The notes: a model not told the origin generated them from the sequence alone. Positions 15,734-24,519 are shown, counted from the stretch's first letter. The stretch is DNA of 34,695 nucleotides from Chloracidobacterium sp. UBA3360 (GCA_002360555.1 DEQS01000095.1:1-34695); one strand, 5' to 3'. Numbers and translations: made by a program.

Positions 15734-17265
15734 TTTCGGCCCAATCTCAATGCGTCAGCCATCACGTAAAATATCCAGTTCTGTTCCATCGACCCGCGTA
15801 TCAAATGGGCGTTTGGCCCGATCGCAAATATCGCTACATCTTCGCCGCCATGAGTTTCTGCCGAGAATGGTATGTTTGATTCCTGTTTGTAGTCAGGATC
15901 AATAACCTGCTCATTCTTTAATGACGGTCGTTCATTTTTTCGGGCTCCGGGACCGTTCGCATAGCCAAGTGTTGTATAGGGCTTCTGATTGATGTCGGTG
16001 GAATCTTCTTTGTCGAGTTCTCCAAGCTCACCCACGCCGCGTGTTAGACCGAGAATATTATTTCCGCGAGCCGGATATCCCTGAATAAATAACGTATGAC
16101 TATGATCGGCTGTTACGATGATCAATGTCTCATCGAGATTCACCTTTTTTACGACGGCTCGAACCGCATCGGACAGAGCCACCGTATCGCGTAACGCGCG
16201 ATAGGCATTGCCATCGTGATGCGCATGGTCTATACGTCCCGCCTCGACCATCAAAACATAGCCTTTTTTGTTTCTAGAAAGCAGATCGACCGACTTTGTT
16301 GCCATCTCTGCTAGCGAGGGCTCTTCAGACGTATTTTTTAGCCGGTCGTGCTCATATTTCATGTGCGAGGGCTCAAAAAGGCCTAACAAATGGTCCGTTT
16401 TCTTGACATCAACACGGTCGAACTGCTCCTTGTTCCATACATACGATGAATTCTTATATTTCGTCTGCCATTCCCGCGGCAGATCGCGTTTATCAAGCCT
16501 TTCGCCATTGCGTGTAGGATATTCCGGATCCGCACTCTCTTTCGGAAGAAATTTTGACCGTCCACCGCCAAGAGCTACCTCGAGGCCGTTACCGTATTTG
16601 AATTCCAATAACTGTCTCGCTATATCCGGGAATTTGGCGTCATACGCAGTTTTACTGCCCTTAAGAATATCCGCGTCCGATTCCCAATCACGTCCCGCCG
16701 TATGTGAAAAGCATGCTGCAGGAGTGGCGTGAGTTAGACGAGCAGTTGACACCACGCCCGTGGATTTTCCGGCATCCTCGGCATATTCGAGCAGCGTTTT
16801 CGTTTCATTGCCGGCGACGGACGTATAGTCGGCAAAACGAACATTTTGATCTACAGAAATGATGCCTTCGTCAGTTTTTATCCCCGTTATGATCGAGGAC
16901 ATTGTCGGTGCCGAATCGGCAGTCTGTTGATTTACTTGATAGGTTTTAGACAAGGCGGAAAAAGGAAATTCCTCAAAACTCAACCGATTCTCTTCGCCGC
17001 TTTCGCCCCGCATCTGTCCCTCAAAGATCCTCGCCGCCGTCAACGTCGAGATCCCCATCCCATCGCCGATGAACAGGATCACATTTTTGGCTTTTTTTCG
17101 GATCTTTGTTTTCTTGGCCATATCGACAGCATTCCAACCATCAGTTCGCCACATATCAGGATTTTCGACACGTTTGACGGGATATATCGGCTGCGTGTTC
17201 TGAGCGAACGTCGCTATGGTAAAACTGACGATACAGATAAGAGAAACAACCTTTCGAGACTTCAT
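15730..17265 (-). CDS. phoA: Alkaline phosphatase, PhoA family
   Basis: The roughly 511-aa exported phosphomonoesterase has a signal peptide ending TFAQ. The metal site is FIGDGMGISTLTAARI, and the phosphoserine nucleophile lies in QTADSAPTMSSI. Further ligands are in MVEAGRIDHAHHDGNAYRAL, VTADHSHTLFIQG and AETHGGEDVAIFAIGP. I use the ATG at 17265; a TTG two codons upstream is also open. No PHO-box was identified. It is first in a run with fmt, trhO and rsmB, overlapping fmt by 4 bp. That is an unexpected partner for translation genes, and fmt may depend on this promoter or on one inside phoA. Confidence 0.94.
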   Translation of the reverse strand: MKSRKVVSLICIVSFTIATFAQNTQPIYPVKRVENPDMWRTDGWNAVDMAKKTKIRKKAKNVILFIGDGMGISTLTAARIFEGQMRGESGEENRLSFEEFPFSALSKTYQVNQQTADSAPTMSSIITGIKTDEGIISVDQNVRFADYTSVAGNETKTLLEYAEDAGKSTGVVSTARLTHATPAACFSHTAGRDWESDADILKGSKTAYDAKFPDIARQLLEFKYGNGLEVALGGGRSKFLPKESADPEYPTRNGERLDKRDLPREWQTKYKNSSYVWNKEQFDRVDVKKTDHLLGLFEPSHMKYEHDRLKNTSEEPSLAEMATKSVDLLSRNKKGYVLMVEAGRIDHAHHDGNAYRALRDTVALSDAVRAVVKKVNLDETLIIVTADHSHTLFIQGYPARGNNILGLTRGVGELGELDKEDSTDINQKPYTTLGYANGPGARKNERPSLKNEQVIDPDYKQESNIPFSAETHGGEDVAIFAIGPNAHLIRGSMEQNWIFYVMADALRLGRK

Positions 17266-17286
17266 ATTCAAATAAATTCCGAACGC

Positions 17287-17323
17287 AAAAAAAGTGCTAA
17301 GTTCACTTAAGAACTTAACACTT
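17287..17323 (-). terminator. Terminator downstream of the FG-GAP-like gene
   Basis: AAGTGCTAAGTT (17292-17303) pairs with AACTTAACACTT (17312-17323), giving a 12-bp stem with one mismatch and an 8-nt loop. In the minus direction seven Ts follow (17293-17287). It lies just upstream of the alkaline phosphatase start and separates the two transcription units. Confidence 0.8.
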
Positions 17324-17359
17324 GATAATCAAAAATAGAAATTTCAGTCCGTGTGAAAA

Positions 17360-18256
17360 TTAGTAACCGCAGTGATAATTTGAACCCTCAAATGCCTGCG
17401 TCCACTTGGTTCCCGCTCGACGATATACGTTAAAGCCGGCTCCCTCAAACGACTGAATGTATGTAAAAACTTCAGCAGTTCCATCACCGTCATAATCAAA
17501 CACATCGAGCAACAGCTCATGATAAACACCGTCATCGACGGCTTTGATCTCGCCGCTCATGACGTTAGCTTGGTCGATCGAATGATATTCGCTATAACCA
17601 AGCGTGTATTTTCCGTTGCTACCTTTACTTGCGATAAAGAAAAGTAGGCCACGGGTCTGCTTATCGATCTCAACCCAATAAGAGCCGACAAAATCGGCCT
17701 TGCCGTCGTTGTCGACATCAAGGGCGGTGAGGTTCTGGTAATTCAACTTAGTTGGCGACAGTTTTTGCTTGATAAACTCTGCCTTTGCCAATGCATCCAT
17801 CTCGGTTTTCTCGGCTGCGGTTGGTTTGCGGCGATAACTGGCGTTGGTCGATTTTGACGTAACGTTTGTCGCAAGCCCCATTACCAACCCTCTCAGTTGT
17901 GTTTTGGTCGATGTCGTTGTCACCGTGCCCATATTTTTTGCACAATCCGAAGTCGCGTTGCCGCTTTTCACGGTTACATTGCCCGCGTTTGCTCCACCAA
18001 AAAAAAGCCTGTACACCGTTCCCGCCTTGTAATAGGTCTTTGCAAAAGCGTTGATAATGTTTTGCTCATCGCTACCGTTGACCGGCGGATCGAGCTTGCC
18101 TTTATTTACGTAGGCGATCGGTTCTAGCGTCTTGCCGTCATTTAATACCGCAAAAACGATCGGTTTTGCGGCTGTCTTTTGAGCGACAACACTGATCGAC
18201 AATATCGAAATTGCAGATATCGCAATCAGACATTTTAGGACATTTATATTTTTCAT
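17360..18256 (-). CDS. Exported hypothetical protein with FG-GAP-like repeats
   Basis: The roughly 298-aa protein has a signal peptide (MKNINVLKCLIAISAISILSISVVAQ). The C-terminal half carries two Asp-rich, calcium-loop-like repeats, LDVDNDGKADFVGSYW and FDYDGDGTAEVFTY, as in VCBS/FG-GAP beta-propeller proteins, though only two copies are visible. The ATG at 18256 is preferred because it begins the signal peptide. A TTG at 18292 overlapping the pruA stop would add 12 residues that do not look like a signal. It follows pruA on the same strand and ends at a clear terminator. Probably periplasmic or surface; no enzyme motif was seen. Confidence 0.75.
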   Translation of the reverse strand: MKNINVLKCLIAISAISILSISVVAQKTAAKPIVFAVLNDGKTLEPIAYVNKGKLDPPVNGSDEQNIINAFAKTYYKAGTVYRLFFGGANAGNVTVKSGNATSDCAKNMGTVTTTSTKTQLRGLVMGLATNVTSKSTNASYRRKPTAAEKTEMDALAKAEFIKQKLSPTKLNYQNLTALDVDNDGKADFVGSYWVEIDKQTRGLLFFIASKGSNGKYTLGYSEYHSIDQANVMSGEIKAVDDGVYHELLLDVFDYDGDGTAEVFTYIQSFEGAGFNVYRRAGTKWTQAFEGSNYHCGY

Positions 18257-18288
18257 TTTGTTTTCTTTAATTAACAAACTAGGAGCGT

Positions 18289-19860
18289 TCAAATCTTTTG
18301 AGCGATCGACTTGCCCTGCATAAATTGTAATAGATACTCACGGCCGCCAGCCTTAGAGTCTGTACCGCTCATATTAAACCCACCAAACGGATGAACCCCG
18401 ACCAAAGCTCCGGTACATTTGCGGTTCAGGTAAAGATTTCCAACGTGAAAATCGCGAACCGCACGATCGAGTCTCTCCTGAGATGCAGAATATACCGCTC
18501 CGGTCAGCCCAAATTCTGTGTCGTTTGCAATTTCCAGTGCGTGGTCATAATCACGGGCTTTTATAACGGCTAAAACAGGTGCAAAAACCTCTTCCTGCTC
18601 GAGCGTTGAGCCCGGCTGGACGTTATCGATGATCGTCGGCTGGATGAAATAACCATTGCTCTCATCACCGGTTCCGCCCGTAAGCACAACACCACCTTCC
18701 GCCTTACCTTTTTCAATGTACTTGAGCGTCGAATCAAAGGAACGTTTGTTAATAACGGCAGCTACATTGGTGTCGCCCTCGGTTGGCTGTCCTATCTTGA
18801 GAGCATTCGTCAGCGCAATAACTTTTGGCATCAATTCCGCGTGTACTTTTTCATCAACGATCAGACGCGAACAGGCCGAGCATTTTTGCCCCTGATAACC
18901 AAACGCCGCCGCAACCACTCCGCTCGCTACCGCATCAAGGTCAGCCGCGTCGTCTGCAACAACGATCGCGTCCTTGCCGCCCATCTCAGCGACAACTCTC
19001 TTGATCCATATCTGGCCGGGCCGAGTTTTCGCTGCCTCTTCGTTAATATGCAATCCAACGCCTTTCGAACCCGTGAACGAAATGAAGCGCGTCTTCGGAT
19101 GCGTCACCATCGCCTCGCCCGTCGCGGCACTGCCGCTGATATAATTGACGACGCCTTTAGGCAAACCTGCTTCTTCCACCAGCTCAACAAACTTTGCCGC
19201 GATCGTTGGCGAATCCGATGAAGGTTTAAGCACGACGGTATTTCCGGCAACGACTGCGGCCATCGTCATGCCCGCCATGATCGCAAGCGGAAAATTCCAA
19301 GGCGGAATGATCGCTCCGACGCCCAAGGGAATATATTCAAATTTATTCCTTTCGCCGGGATACGGAGTTATCGGTTGCTCTCCCGACCACTTGAGCATCT
19401 CACGGCCGTAAAATTCGAGAAAGTCGATCGCTTCTGCTGTATCGCCATCGGCCTCGGCCCAGGTTTTCGATACTTCAAACACCATCCAGGCCGAAAATTC
19501 GTGCTTTCTTTCCCGCAGCATACCGGCGATCTTAAAAAGATATTCCGCTCGCTCAGTCGCGGGCACATTGCGCCAGCTCTTGAAAGCCTCCGACGCCGAA
19601 TCAATGGCCTTATTGACAAGATCGGTGTTTGTATCGCCCTCCGAAAATACACCAACAACCTGCGATTTATCTGCGGGATTATTGCTCGCAAATTTGGCAT
19701 CAAGTGTGATCTTTTCGCCGTTGATCAAGATCGGATACTCGCGTCCCATCTCGCTGCGGACCTTTTCTAGCGCCGCACGCATCGCTTCGGCATTTTCCGG
19801 CTGTGAATAATCTACAAAAGGTTCGTTTCTGAATTCGTCCAATATTCGTTGAGTTTGCAT
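18289..19860 (-). CDS. pruA: L-glutamate gamma-semialdehyde dehydrogenase (1-pyrroline-5-carboxylate dehydrogenase)
   Basis: The 523-aa aldehyde dehydrogenase oxidises glutamate semialdehyde to glutamate with NAD, in the second step of proline catabolism. Seen are the NAD-binding IIPPWNFPLAI (184-194), FTGSKGVG (262-269), general base E292 in VVAEMGGKDAIV, and catalytic C327 in GYQGQKCSACSR. The N-terminal NEPFVDYSQPENAEAMRAAL and the length match the RocA-type stand-alone enzyme. No proline dehydrogenase is in the window. The barrel-like gene starts upstream, ending 23 bp before pruA. Confidence 0.93.
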   Translation of the reverse strand: MQTQRILDEFRNEPFVDYSQPENAEAMRAALEKVRSEMGREYPILINGEKITLDAKFASNNPADKSQVVGVFSEGDTNTDLVNKAIDSASEAFKSWRNVPATERAEYLFKIAGMLRERKHEFSAWMVFEVSKTWAEADGDTAEAIDFLEFYGREMLKWSGEQPITPYPGERNKFEYIPLGVGAIIPPWNFPLAIMAGMTMAAVVAGNTVVLKPSSDSPTIAAKFVELVEEAGLPKGVVNYISGSAATGEAMVTHPKTRFISFTGSKGVGLHINEEAAKTRPGQIWIKRVVAEMGGKDAIVVADDAADLDAVASGVVAAAFGYQGQKCSACSRLIVDEKVHAELMPKVIALTNALKIGQPTEGDTNVAAVINKRSFDSTLKYIEKGKAEGGVVLTGGTGDESNGYFIQPTIIDNVQPGSTLEQEEVFAPVLAVIKARDYDHALEIANDTEFGLTGAVYSASQERLDRAVRDFHVGNLYLNRKCTGALVGVHPFGGFNMSGTDSKAGGREYLLQFMQGKSIAQKI

Positions 19861-19883
19861 GATTTAAAATTACAAAATTACGC

Positions 19884-20603
19884 TCAAAATGTATAACCGT
19901 AAAATACTGCAAGCGAGTTGTTTCCCGCCCCAGAGTTGCCAAAATTGTAACCGAGCAAGATAAATTGCTTTTTAGTCACCGCAAAATTCAACCCGGCTGA
20001 AGCGTAGCCGAAACGGTTTTTGCCCGAAAACCAATCTGCGAGAAAACTGATGCGTTTCGTAAGCGGCTGCTCTACGCCGATTATCGCACCGGTTTTTGTG
20101 CCAAAATCATCCCCGCCGCCGACGACAGTATAGACTCCGCCAGTAACACGTAGCCCTTTTAACTGCGCGATCGTCTTACTAACGTTTGAATAAAGCAGGG
20201 CATACCTTTTTGCCCCGCGAGTATCTCGAAGCGGCGTAGAGGCGATAACACCGGCGGTCGCCGCAATGCCATGCTTTTCATTTTCATAAAGCGTCTGTTT
20301 GGCATTCACTTGCAGTTCGGCGACCGCATCGCCGCCATCCCGTGTGTAATAAAAATTTGCCCCGACTTCGGTTTTGTGGCCTAAACCATAGACCACTCGA
20401 TAGCCGTACGTTTGAAAGCCGCCTTTGTCGTACGATACAGGCTTTGCGACAAAGTCTGCCTCAAAATAAAGACCTTTTTTCTCAAGCGTATCCGTCGATG
20501 GGATATTAAAGATCGTCATTTGTGCAGACGCAATTGTGGCCATTGCAAAAATGATGAATAAACCTGTCGTTAATTTGATGGTAAAAGATCCGTACTTCGA
20601 CAT
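19884..20603 (-). CDS. Putative outer-membrane beta-barrel protein
   Basis: The roughly 239-aa protein has a signal peptide (MSKYGSFTIKLTTGLFIIFAMATIASAQ) and then many short amphipathic beta segments rich in Gly and aromatic residues (KTEVGANFYYTRDG, FGYASAGLNFAVTKKQFILLGYNFG). It ends in LAVFYGYTF, the aromatic C-terminal residue expected of Bam-inserted barrels. The start at 20603 is chosen because GGAG lies eight bases upstream and the signal begins there. The longer frame, to 20624, adds MPNGEIG. It is probably cotranscribed with pruA. I cannot name a substrate. Confidence 0.75.
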   Translation of the reverse strand: MSKYGSFTIKLTTGLFIIFAMATIASAQMTIFNIPSTDTLEKKGLYFEADFVAKPVSYDKGGFQTYGYRVVYGLGHKTEVGANFYYTRDGGDAVAELQVNAKQTLYENEKHGIAATAGVIASTPLRDTRGAKRYALLYSNVSKTIAQLKGLRVTGGVYTVVGGGDDFGTKTGAIIGVEQPLTKRISFLADWFSGKNRFGYASAGLNFAVTKKQFILLGYNFGNSGAGNNSLAVFYGYTF

Positions 20604-20746
20604 ACCTATTTCTCCATTCGGCACATCTGGTTATATGATCGTCGGGCTAGCTTCGGGACGGGAAGCAAACCCAAACACACAATGTCTAATGATTTACAGC
20701 GATATATTAAACCATTTTGGAGAATATCCAAAATAAAAAGGGAGCG

Positions 20747-21028
20747 CTAACGGCTTGTCTGGCGTTCCATCTCACGACGTTCCCACTCGTCTAATATCTC
20801 CGGAAAGATGGGCGGCCCATCCGCTTGCCAGGCGACAACAAATCGCGGTTGCTGCGAGTCGCTTTTGTGTTTGACGTAGGCAAGCACAAGTGTCCAGCCT
20901 TCGCTCAAAAATTTATTAAGTTCGCCGCTCGATCCGACCTCGGCGGTCAATCTGGTTTCTTGAATATTCAATTCAGTTCCACTTCCCTGTTTTTTGTAAC
21001 GCCCTGATCTTTCGCTTTGACAGTTCAC
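20747..21028 (-). CDS. Small hypothetical protein overlapping def
   Basis: The open frame of 93 codons begins at an ATG inside the last 56 bp of def. A TTG at 20971, two bases after the def stop, would give a 74-aa protein (from LNIQETRLT) and looks more natural for coupled translation. The conserved-looking core is ELNKFLSEGWTLVLAYVKH...PRFVVAWQADGPP, a compact alpha/beta fold of the DUF4177-like size, with a charged C-terminus. No signal or membrane segment. Function unknown; I trust the gene more than the exact start. Confidence 0.65.
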   Translation of the reverse strand: MNCQSERSGRYKKQGSGTELNIQETRLTAEVGSSGELNKFLSEGWTLVLAYVKHKSDSQQPRFVVAWQADGPPIFPEILDEWERREMERQTSR

Positions 21029-21494
21029 GCTTCAGTGGCGACATCCTGTCCAAAAAAACGATCCCGTCGCAGTGATCCGTTTCGTGGAGGATACATCTTG
21101 CGGCAAGGTCAGCTACATCAAGTTCGAATTCATCACCATTTATATCACGAGCGCGGGCAATAACGCGCATTTCTCTTTTAACGACCTGATAAAGCCCCGG
21201 AAAAGAGAGACAGCCCTCGTCGCCTGTCTGCTCGCCTTCGACGCTGATGATCTCAGGGTTTATTAAAACATGACGCTCATTTGTTCCGTCATCACTCGGC
21301 GTGTCCATCACAAATAACCGTTTGGAAATACCTACTTGCGGAGCCGCCAAGCCGACGCCCCCGGCTTTTTCCATCGTCTCGAACATATCCAAGACCGTTG
21401 CTTCCAATTCGGGCCCAAATTCGTCATCGCCAACGGGTTTACCGACCGCAAGCAAAACGGGATCGGGGTAATGGACGATTTGCAAAAGAGACAT
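20973..21494 (-). CDS. def: Peptide deformylase
   Basis: The 173-aa metalloenzyme removes N-formyl groups from nascent proteins. All three motifs are present: GVGLAAPQVG (46-55), EGCLS (93-97, with the metal-binding C95) and HETDH (137-141). It is separated from fmt by about 5 kb, whereas the two are adjacent in many genomes. The downstream small ORF overlaps its 3' end. The haem-binding gene ends nine bp upstream on the same strand, so the three can be one transcript. Confidence 0.96.
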   Translation of the reverse strand: MSLLQIVHYPDPVLLAVGKPVGDDEFGPELEATVLDMFETMEKAGGVGLAAPQVGISKRLFVMDTPSDDGTNERHVLINPEIISVEGEQTGDEGCLSFPGLYQVVKREMRVIARARDINGDEFELDVADLAARCILHETDHCDGIVFLDRMSPLKRELSKRKIRALQKTGKWN

Positions 21495-21503
21495 AGCGAT
21501 ATT

Positions 21504-21992
21504 TTAATTTACAATCGGAGCATTTTCCATCCGAGCGTCAATTTTCCCCTTTTGCTCGTTAGCCCAACCGCAAAGTGTCTTGCGGTCACTATCACTCAAC
21601 ACTGCATCCCGATGTATCCAGAGATACGATGGTAGCGGCATTTCTTTTGATTCTACCTGCTCACAGATCTCTTCTAATTTCTTAGACTTTTTCTTGTCAG
21701 CATATGTATTCCACACACTAAAATTCAAATGCCGTTTGCCATCGTCGATATGAGATTTGAGAAACCAGCCAAATGGCTGAACATTGGCATACCAAGGATA
21801 AACGGTTTTGTTTGAATGGCAGTCATTGCAAGATTTGCTCAGTATCATCGAAACGTCGGGTCCGACTCTGACTGACGCTTCAAGCATCTCCTTAGCATCG
21901 GTCTGCTCTTCTGTTTTGTCTATTTGAAAGAACTGTATCGCCACAAAGATAATTGCTAAAGCTAGTGCGGCTATTTTCAATGCCTTTTTCAT
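21504..21992 (-). CDS. Haem-binding domain protein (cytochrome-like, single CxxCH)
   Basis: The roughly 162-aa protein starts at the ATG at 21992 (MKKALKIAALALAIIFVAIQFF, an N-terminal signal or anchor). It carries one haem c motif, CNDCH (55-59), in the context KSCNDCHSNKTVYPWYANVQPFGWFL, typical of the haem_bd family. A later KEMPLPSYLWIHRDAVLSD includes a likely axial Met or His. It is probably periplasmic and membrane-anchored, with an electron-transfer or redox-sensing role. The longer frame, to 22040, would run into the divergent desaturase gene. Only 22 bp separate the two start codons. Confidence 0.85.
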   Translation of the reverse strand: MKKALKIAALALAIIFVAIQFFQIDKTEEQTDAKEMLEASVRVGPDVSMILSKSCNDCHSNKTVYPWYANVQPFGWFLKSHIDDGKRHLNFSVWNTYADKKKSKKLEEICEQVESKEMPLPSYLWIHRDAVLSDSDRKTLCGWANEQKGKIDARMENAPIVN

Positions 21993-22014
21993 CTTGTTAT
22001 CGTAATATATTTTT

Positions 22015-22851
22015 ATGTTGCGTCCTACTGTTTTAGCCATACCGTTTTTTGCCCTGATGATCGCGGCTGAAGCGTGGTGGCATTACCGGAAAGGTACGGG
22101 CGAATACAGGGATAAGAAAGATACGTGGGGCAATATCTTCATGGGTTTCATGAGCGTTGTCTTTGGAGCGTTGTTTGGACTCGCGACGGGTTTGCTCTAC
22201 AACTACTTCTACGAGATCGCACCGTTCAAATTCCCGGCTGAGGCTTGGCACACCTGGGTTATTTTGTTTTTTGCTGACGATCTGTTTTATTACATATTCC
22301 ACCGCGTCAGCCACGAATCACGTTTGTTCTGGAATTTCCACGTTGTCCACCATTCAAGCGAGCAATACAATCTCAGCGTTGCCGTCCGCCAAAGCTGGTT
22401 TTCAGGCATTCTGCATTGGATCTTTTACGCCCCGATCATGCTGCTCGGATTCGCGCCGTGGATGTTCGCGACGATGCATGGGTTTAATCTGATATATCAG
22501 TTTTGGATCCATACAAAGGTCATCTACAAATTCCCGAGTTGGTTCGAGTACATATTCAACACACCTTCGCATCATCGCGTGCATCATGGCGTGAACGAGC
22601 CTTATCTTGATAAAAATTACGCTGGCGTGCTGATAATCTGGGATCGGCTGTTCGGCTCGTTTGTCGAAGAAACCGAAGAACCGCGTTACGGCATCATCAA
22701 ACCCATTGAAAGTTACAACCCGCTATGGATCAACACCCACGCCTGGGTTGAAATGTGGCACGCTATTAAACGCCAAAGCACCTTTTCGACGAAGCTAAAA
22801 TGCATTTTTGCGTCGCCTAATATGGACATGAAACAAACATATGAAAACTAA
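22015..22851 (+). CDS. Fatty acid hydroxylase / sterol desaturase family membrane enzyme
   Basis: The 278-aa integral membrane protein has several hydrophobic helices (about 1-20, 40-65, 80-95, 135-165). The di-iron histidine boxes are HRVSH (96-100), HVVHH (109-113) and HHRVHH (186-191), with additional histidines H155 and H166. Family members hydroxylate or desaturate lipids and sterols using O2. The substrate here is unknown. The start at 22015 agrees with the usual hydrophobic N-terminus. The downstream gene overlaps its 3' end by 11 bp, implying an operon. Confidence 0.9.
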   Translation: MLRPTVLAIPFFALMIAAEAWWHYRKGTGEYRDKKDTWGNIFMGFMSVVFGALFGLATGLLYNYFYEIAPFKFPAEAWHTWVILFFADDLFYYIFHRVSHESRLFWNFHVVHHSSEQYNLSVAVRQSWFSGILHWIFYAPIMLLGFAPWMFATMHGFNLIYQFWIHTKVIYKFPSWFEYIFNTPSHHRVHHGVNEPYLDKNYAGVLIIWDRLFGSFVEETEEPRYGIIKPIESYNPLWINTHAWVEMWHAIKRQSTFSTKLKCIFASPNMDMKQTYEN

Positions 22852-23572
22852 ATTACTCTTTTTTCTTTTTGTCATCGCCGCGTTCGGCATGACCGTTTCG
22901 GCTCAATCGGTGACCATCACCGCAAAAAAGGTTACATACAAGCGGCCAAAGCCTATCTCTGAATACAAGAAGACATTCACGATCAATTATCCTAAGATCA
23001 AGGCCGCAACACCCGCTATTTCCAAGAAAATCGAGTCAACGATTAGCTACGAAAAAGTATTTGATTTCACCGTCAAAGAAGAGCTGACCGAACTACAATG
23101 GCTGGAAAGCGCGGATTACGAGGTCGGGTACAATGCTAACGGGATGTTGAGCATCTCGCTCTTTATCGAGGGCTCGGGAGCATATCCGTCGGGTTCGACA
23201 AAGTATATCGTTGTTGATCTGAAAACCGGACTTCGACTAAAGCCCGCAGACCTTTTCTCGAACACTGCAGGCTTGCTCGCTAAGGTCAAAGCCGCACAGG
23301 AAAAGGAGATCGCCGACACGATCGTCGAGCTCAAAAAAGATCCCGAGAACAAGGACATTGAGCCGGAACTGCTCTTTAAGGATTCCGCCGAATATCAGAA
23401 AGTGAGCCTCAACGAATTTTCCGTCGACGAGAACGGCATCACATTCCGCCACGATTACGGCTTCCCGCACGTTGTCCAAGCGTTGCAGCCGAACGGCGAA
23501 TTCTTCTTCACCTGGGCTCAGCTAAAACCGTATATCAAAGCCGGCAGTTTGCTCTCACGCGTCGCTCGTTAA
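22841..23572 (+). CDS. Exported hypothetical protein, DUF3298/RsiV-like
   Basis: The 243-aa protein has a clear signal peptide (MKTKLLFFLFVIAAFGMTVSAQ). The region ISLFIEGSGAYPSGSTKYIVVDLKTGLRLKPADLF and the later FSVDENGITFRHDYGFPHVVQ...FFFTWAQLKPYI follow the pattern of the DUF3298 domain of RsiV-type extracytoplasmic proteins. No anti-sigma segment or transmembrane anchor is present, so it is not an RsiV orthologue. It overlaps the desaturase gene by 11 bp and probably relies on it for translation. Confidence 0.75.
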   Translation: MKTKLLFFLFVIAAFGMTVSAQSVTITAKKVTYKRPKPISEYKKTFTINYPKIKAATPAISKKIESTISYEKVFDFTVKEELTELQWLESADYEVGYNANGMLSISLFIEGSGAYPSGSTKYIVVDLKTGLRLKPADLFSNTAGLLAKVKAAQEKEIADTIVELKKDPENKDIEPELLFKDSAEYQKVSLNEFSVDENGITFRHDYGFPHVVQALQPNGEFFFTWAQLKPYIKAGSLLSRVAR

Positions 23573-23587
23573 TATACTTTAGCCAAT

Positions 23588-23989
23588 ATGAGCGAAAGAA
23601 AGATCAGAGTCTTAGTGGCAAAGCCCGGTCTCGACGGTCATGACCGTGGGGCCAAAGTGATCGCACGTGCCCTTCGCGACGCCGGAATGGAAGTGATATA
23701 TACCGGGCTGCGTCAAACCCCCGAAATGATAGCCTCTGCCGCGTTACAAGAGGACGTTGATGCCGTTGGTATTTCGATACTCAGCGGGGCACATAATACA
23801 CTTTGCCCACGCATCGTTAATCTGCTTCGCGCGAACGGGATGGACGACACCCTCGTGCTCGTCGGCGGCATCGTCCCACAAGAGGACATCGCCTCGCTCA
23901 AAGCGAACGGTGTTTCAGAGATTTTCCTGCCAGGAACCTCGACGGTCGATATTGTTGATTTCATCCAAAAAAATGTCCGTGCCCAGTAG
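23588..23989 (+). CDS. B12-binding subunit of an acyl-CoA mutase (stand-alone)
   Basis: The 133-aa protein is a complete cobalamin-binding Rossmann domain. RVLVAKPGLDGHDRG holds the DxHxxG motif (D16, H18, G21) that provides the lower axial histidine. GISILSGAH and LVGGIVPQEDI are the other cofactor-pocket strands. It equals the small subunit of methylmalonyl-CoA mutase and related mutases. The catalytic large subunit is not in this window and must be encoded elsewhere. It follows the exported protein by 15 bp and may be cotranscribed. No cobalamin riboswitch was noticed upstream. Confidence 0.92.
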   Translation: MSERKIRVLVAKPGLDGHDRGAKVIARALRDAGMEVIYTGLRQTPEMIASAALQEDVDAVGISILSGAHNTLCPRIVNLLRANGMDDTLVLVGGIVPQEDIASLKANGVSEIFLPGTSTVDIVDFIQKNVRAQ

Positions 23990-24078
23990 TGTGCGATAGC
24001 ATACAGACTTCTTGCCGGACGCTTGCAATAATAGCGCAAAGTTCTAGCTAATTTGCGTAGAACTCACGGGGGAATTCA

Positions 24079-24444
24079 ATGAAAAAAATATTATTCGCAT
24101 TCGCATTTGTTTTAACAATTACATTCGTTGGCAGCGGTATCGGCTCAAACGGCTCGCTCTCGGTCAATGCCCAAGAGACGACAATGGGCAAGATCGGAAA
24201 TACGATCGAGAATACATCCAAGACCGTGGCTAAAAAGTCCGTAAGTGGTGCCAAAGCGGTGTATAGAGGCGGTAAACGTGTTGGCTACACCGTCGGCAGC
24301 AAAACTTGGAACGGCAGTAAATGGGTCGCCAGCAAATCGTGGAAAGGCGGCAAATGGGTCGCCTACAAAACGGTTAACGGCACAAAATGGGTTTACCGTA
24401 AAGCAAAAAGCCCGTTCGTCGGCACGCCAAAGCGTAACATGTAG
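24079..24444 (+). CDS. Small exported basic protein with 11-residue Lys-Trp repeats
   Basis: The 121-aa protein has a signal peptide (MKKILFAFAFVLTITFVGSGIG) and a C-terminal half of tandem 11-residue units: NGSKWVASKSW (78-88), KGGKWVAYKTV (89-99) and NGTKWVYRKAK (100-110), with a degenerate copy just before (from RGGKRVGYTVG at 63). The KWV core is invariant. The repeats are strongly basic and aromatic, suggesting binding to a polyanion or the cell surface, which is inference. It has its own terminator at 24467. A second small exported basic protein lies at 33233-33568, without these repeats. Confidence 0.75.
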   Translation: MKKILFAFAFVLTITFVGSGIGSNGSLSVNAQETTMGKIGNTIENTSKTVAKKSVSGAKAVYRGGKRVGYTVGSKTWNGSKWVASKSWKGGKWVAYKTVNGTKWVYRKAKSPFVGTPKRNM

Positions 24445-24466
24445 TTCGTTTTAGATACTTTTACTT

Positions 24467-24519
24467 AGGGTGGTCAGTTATGATGCATGTCATCGATTGA
24501 CCGCCCTATTTTCTTTTGT
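24467..24519 (+). terminator. Intrinsic terminator before the AtuA-like gene
   Basis: AGGGTGGTCA (24467-24476) pairs with TGACCGCCCT (24498-24507) in a 10-bp stem with one G-U pair. The loop is 21 nt and can itself fold (GATG/CATC), and an interrupted T-rich tract follows. It ends the 24079 gene, so the AtuA-like gene 15 bp downstream must be served from a very short leader or by read-through. Confidence 0.75.

Noticed and set aside
23990..24078. Operator or riboswitch upstream of the KWV-repeat gene
   Set aside because: GTTCTA/TAGAAC form an inverted repeat with an 11-bp spacer, but one short palindrome is weak evidence and no known riboswitch fold is visible.
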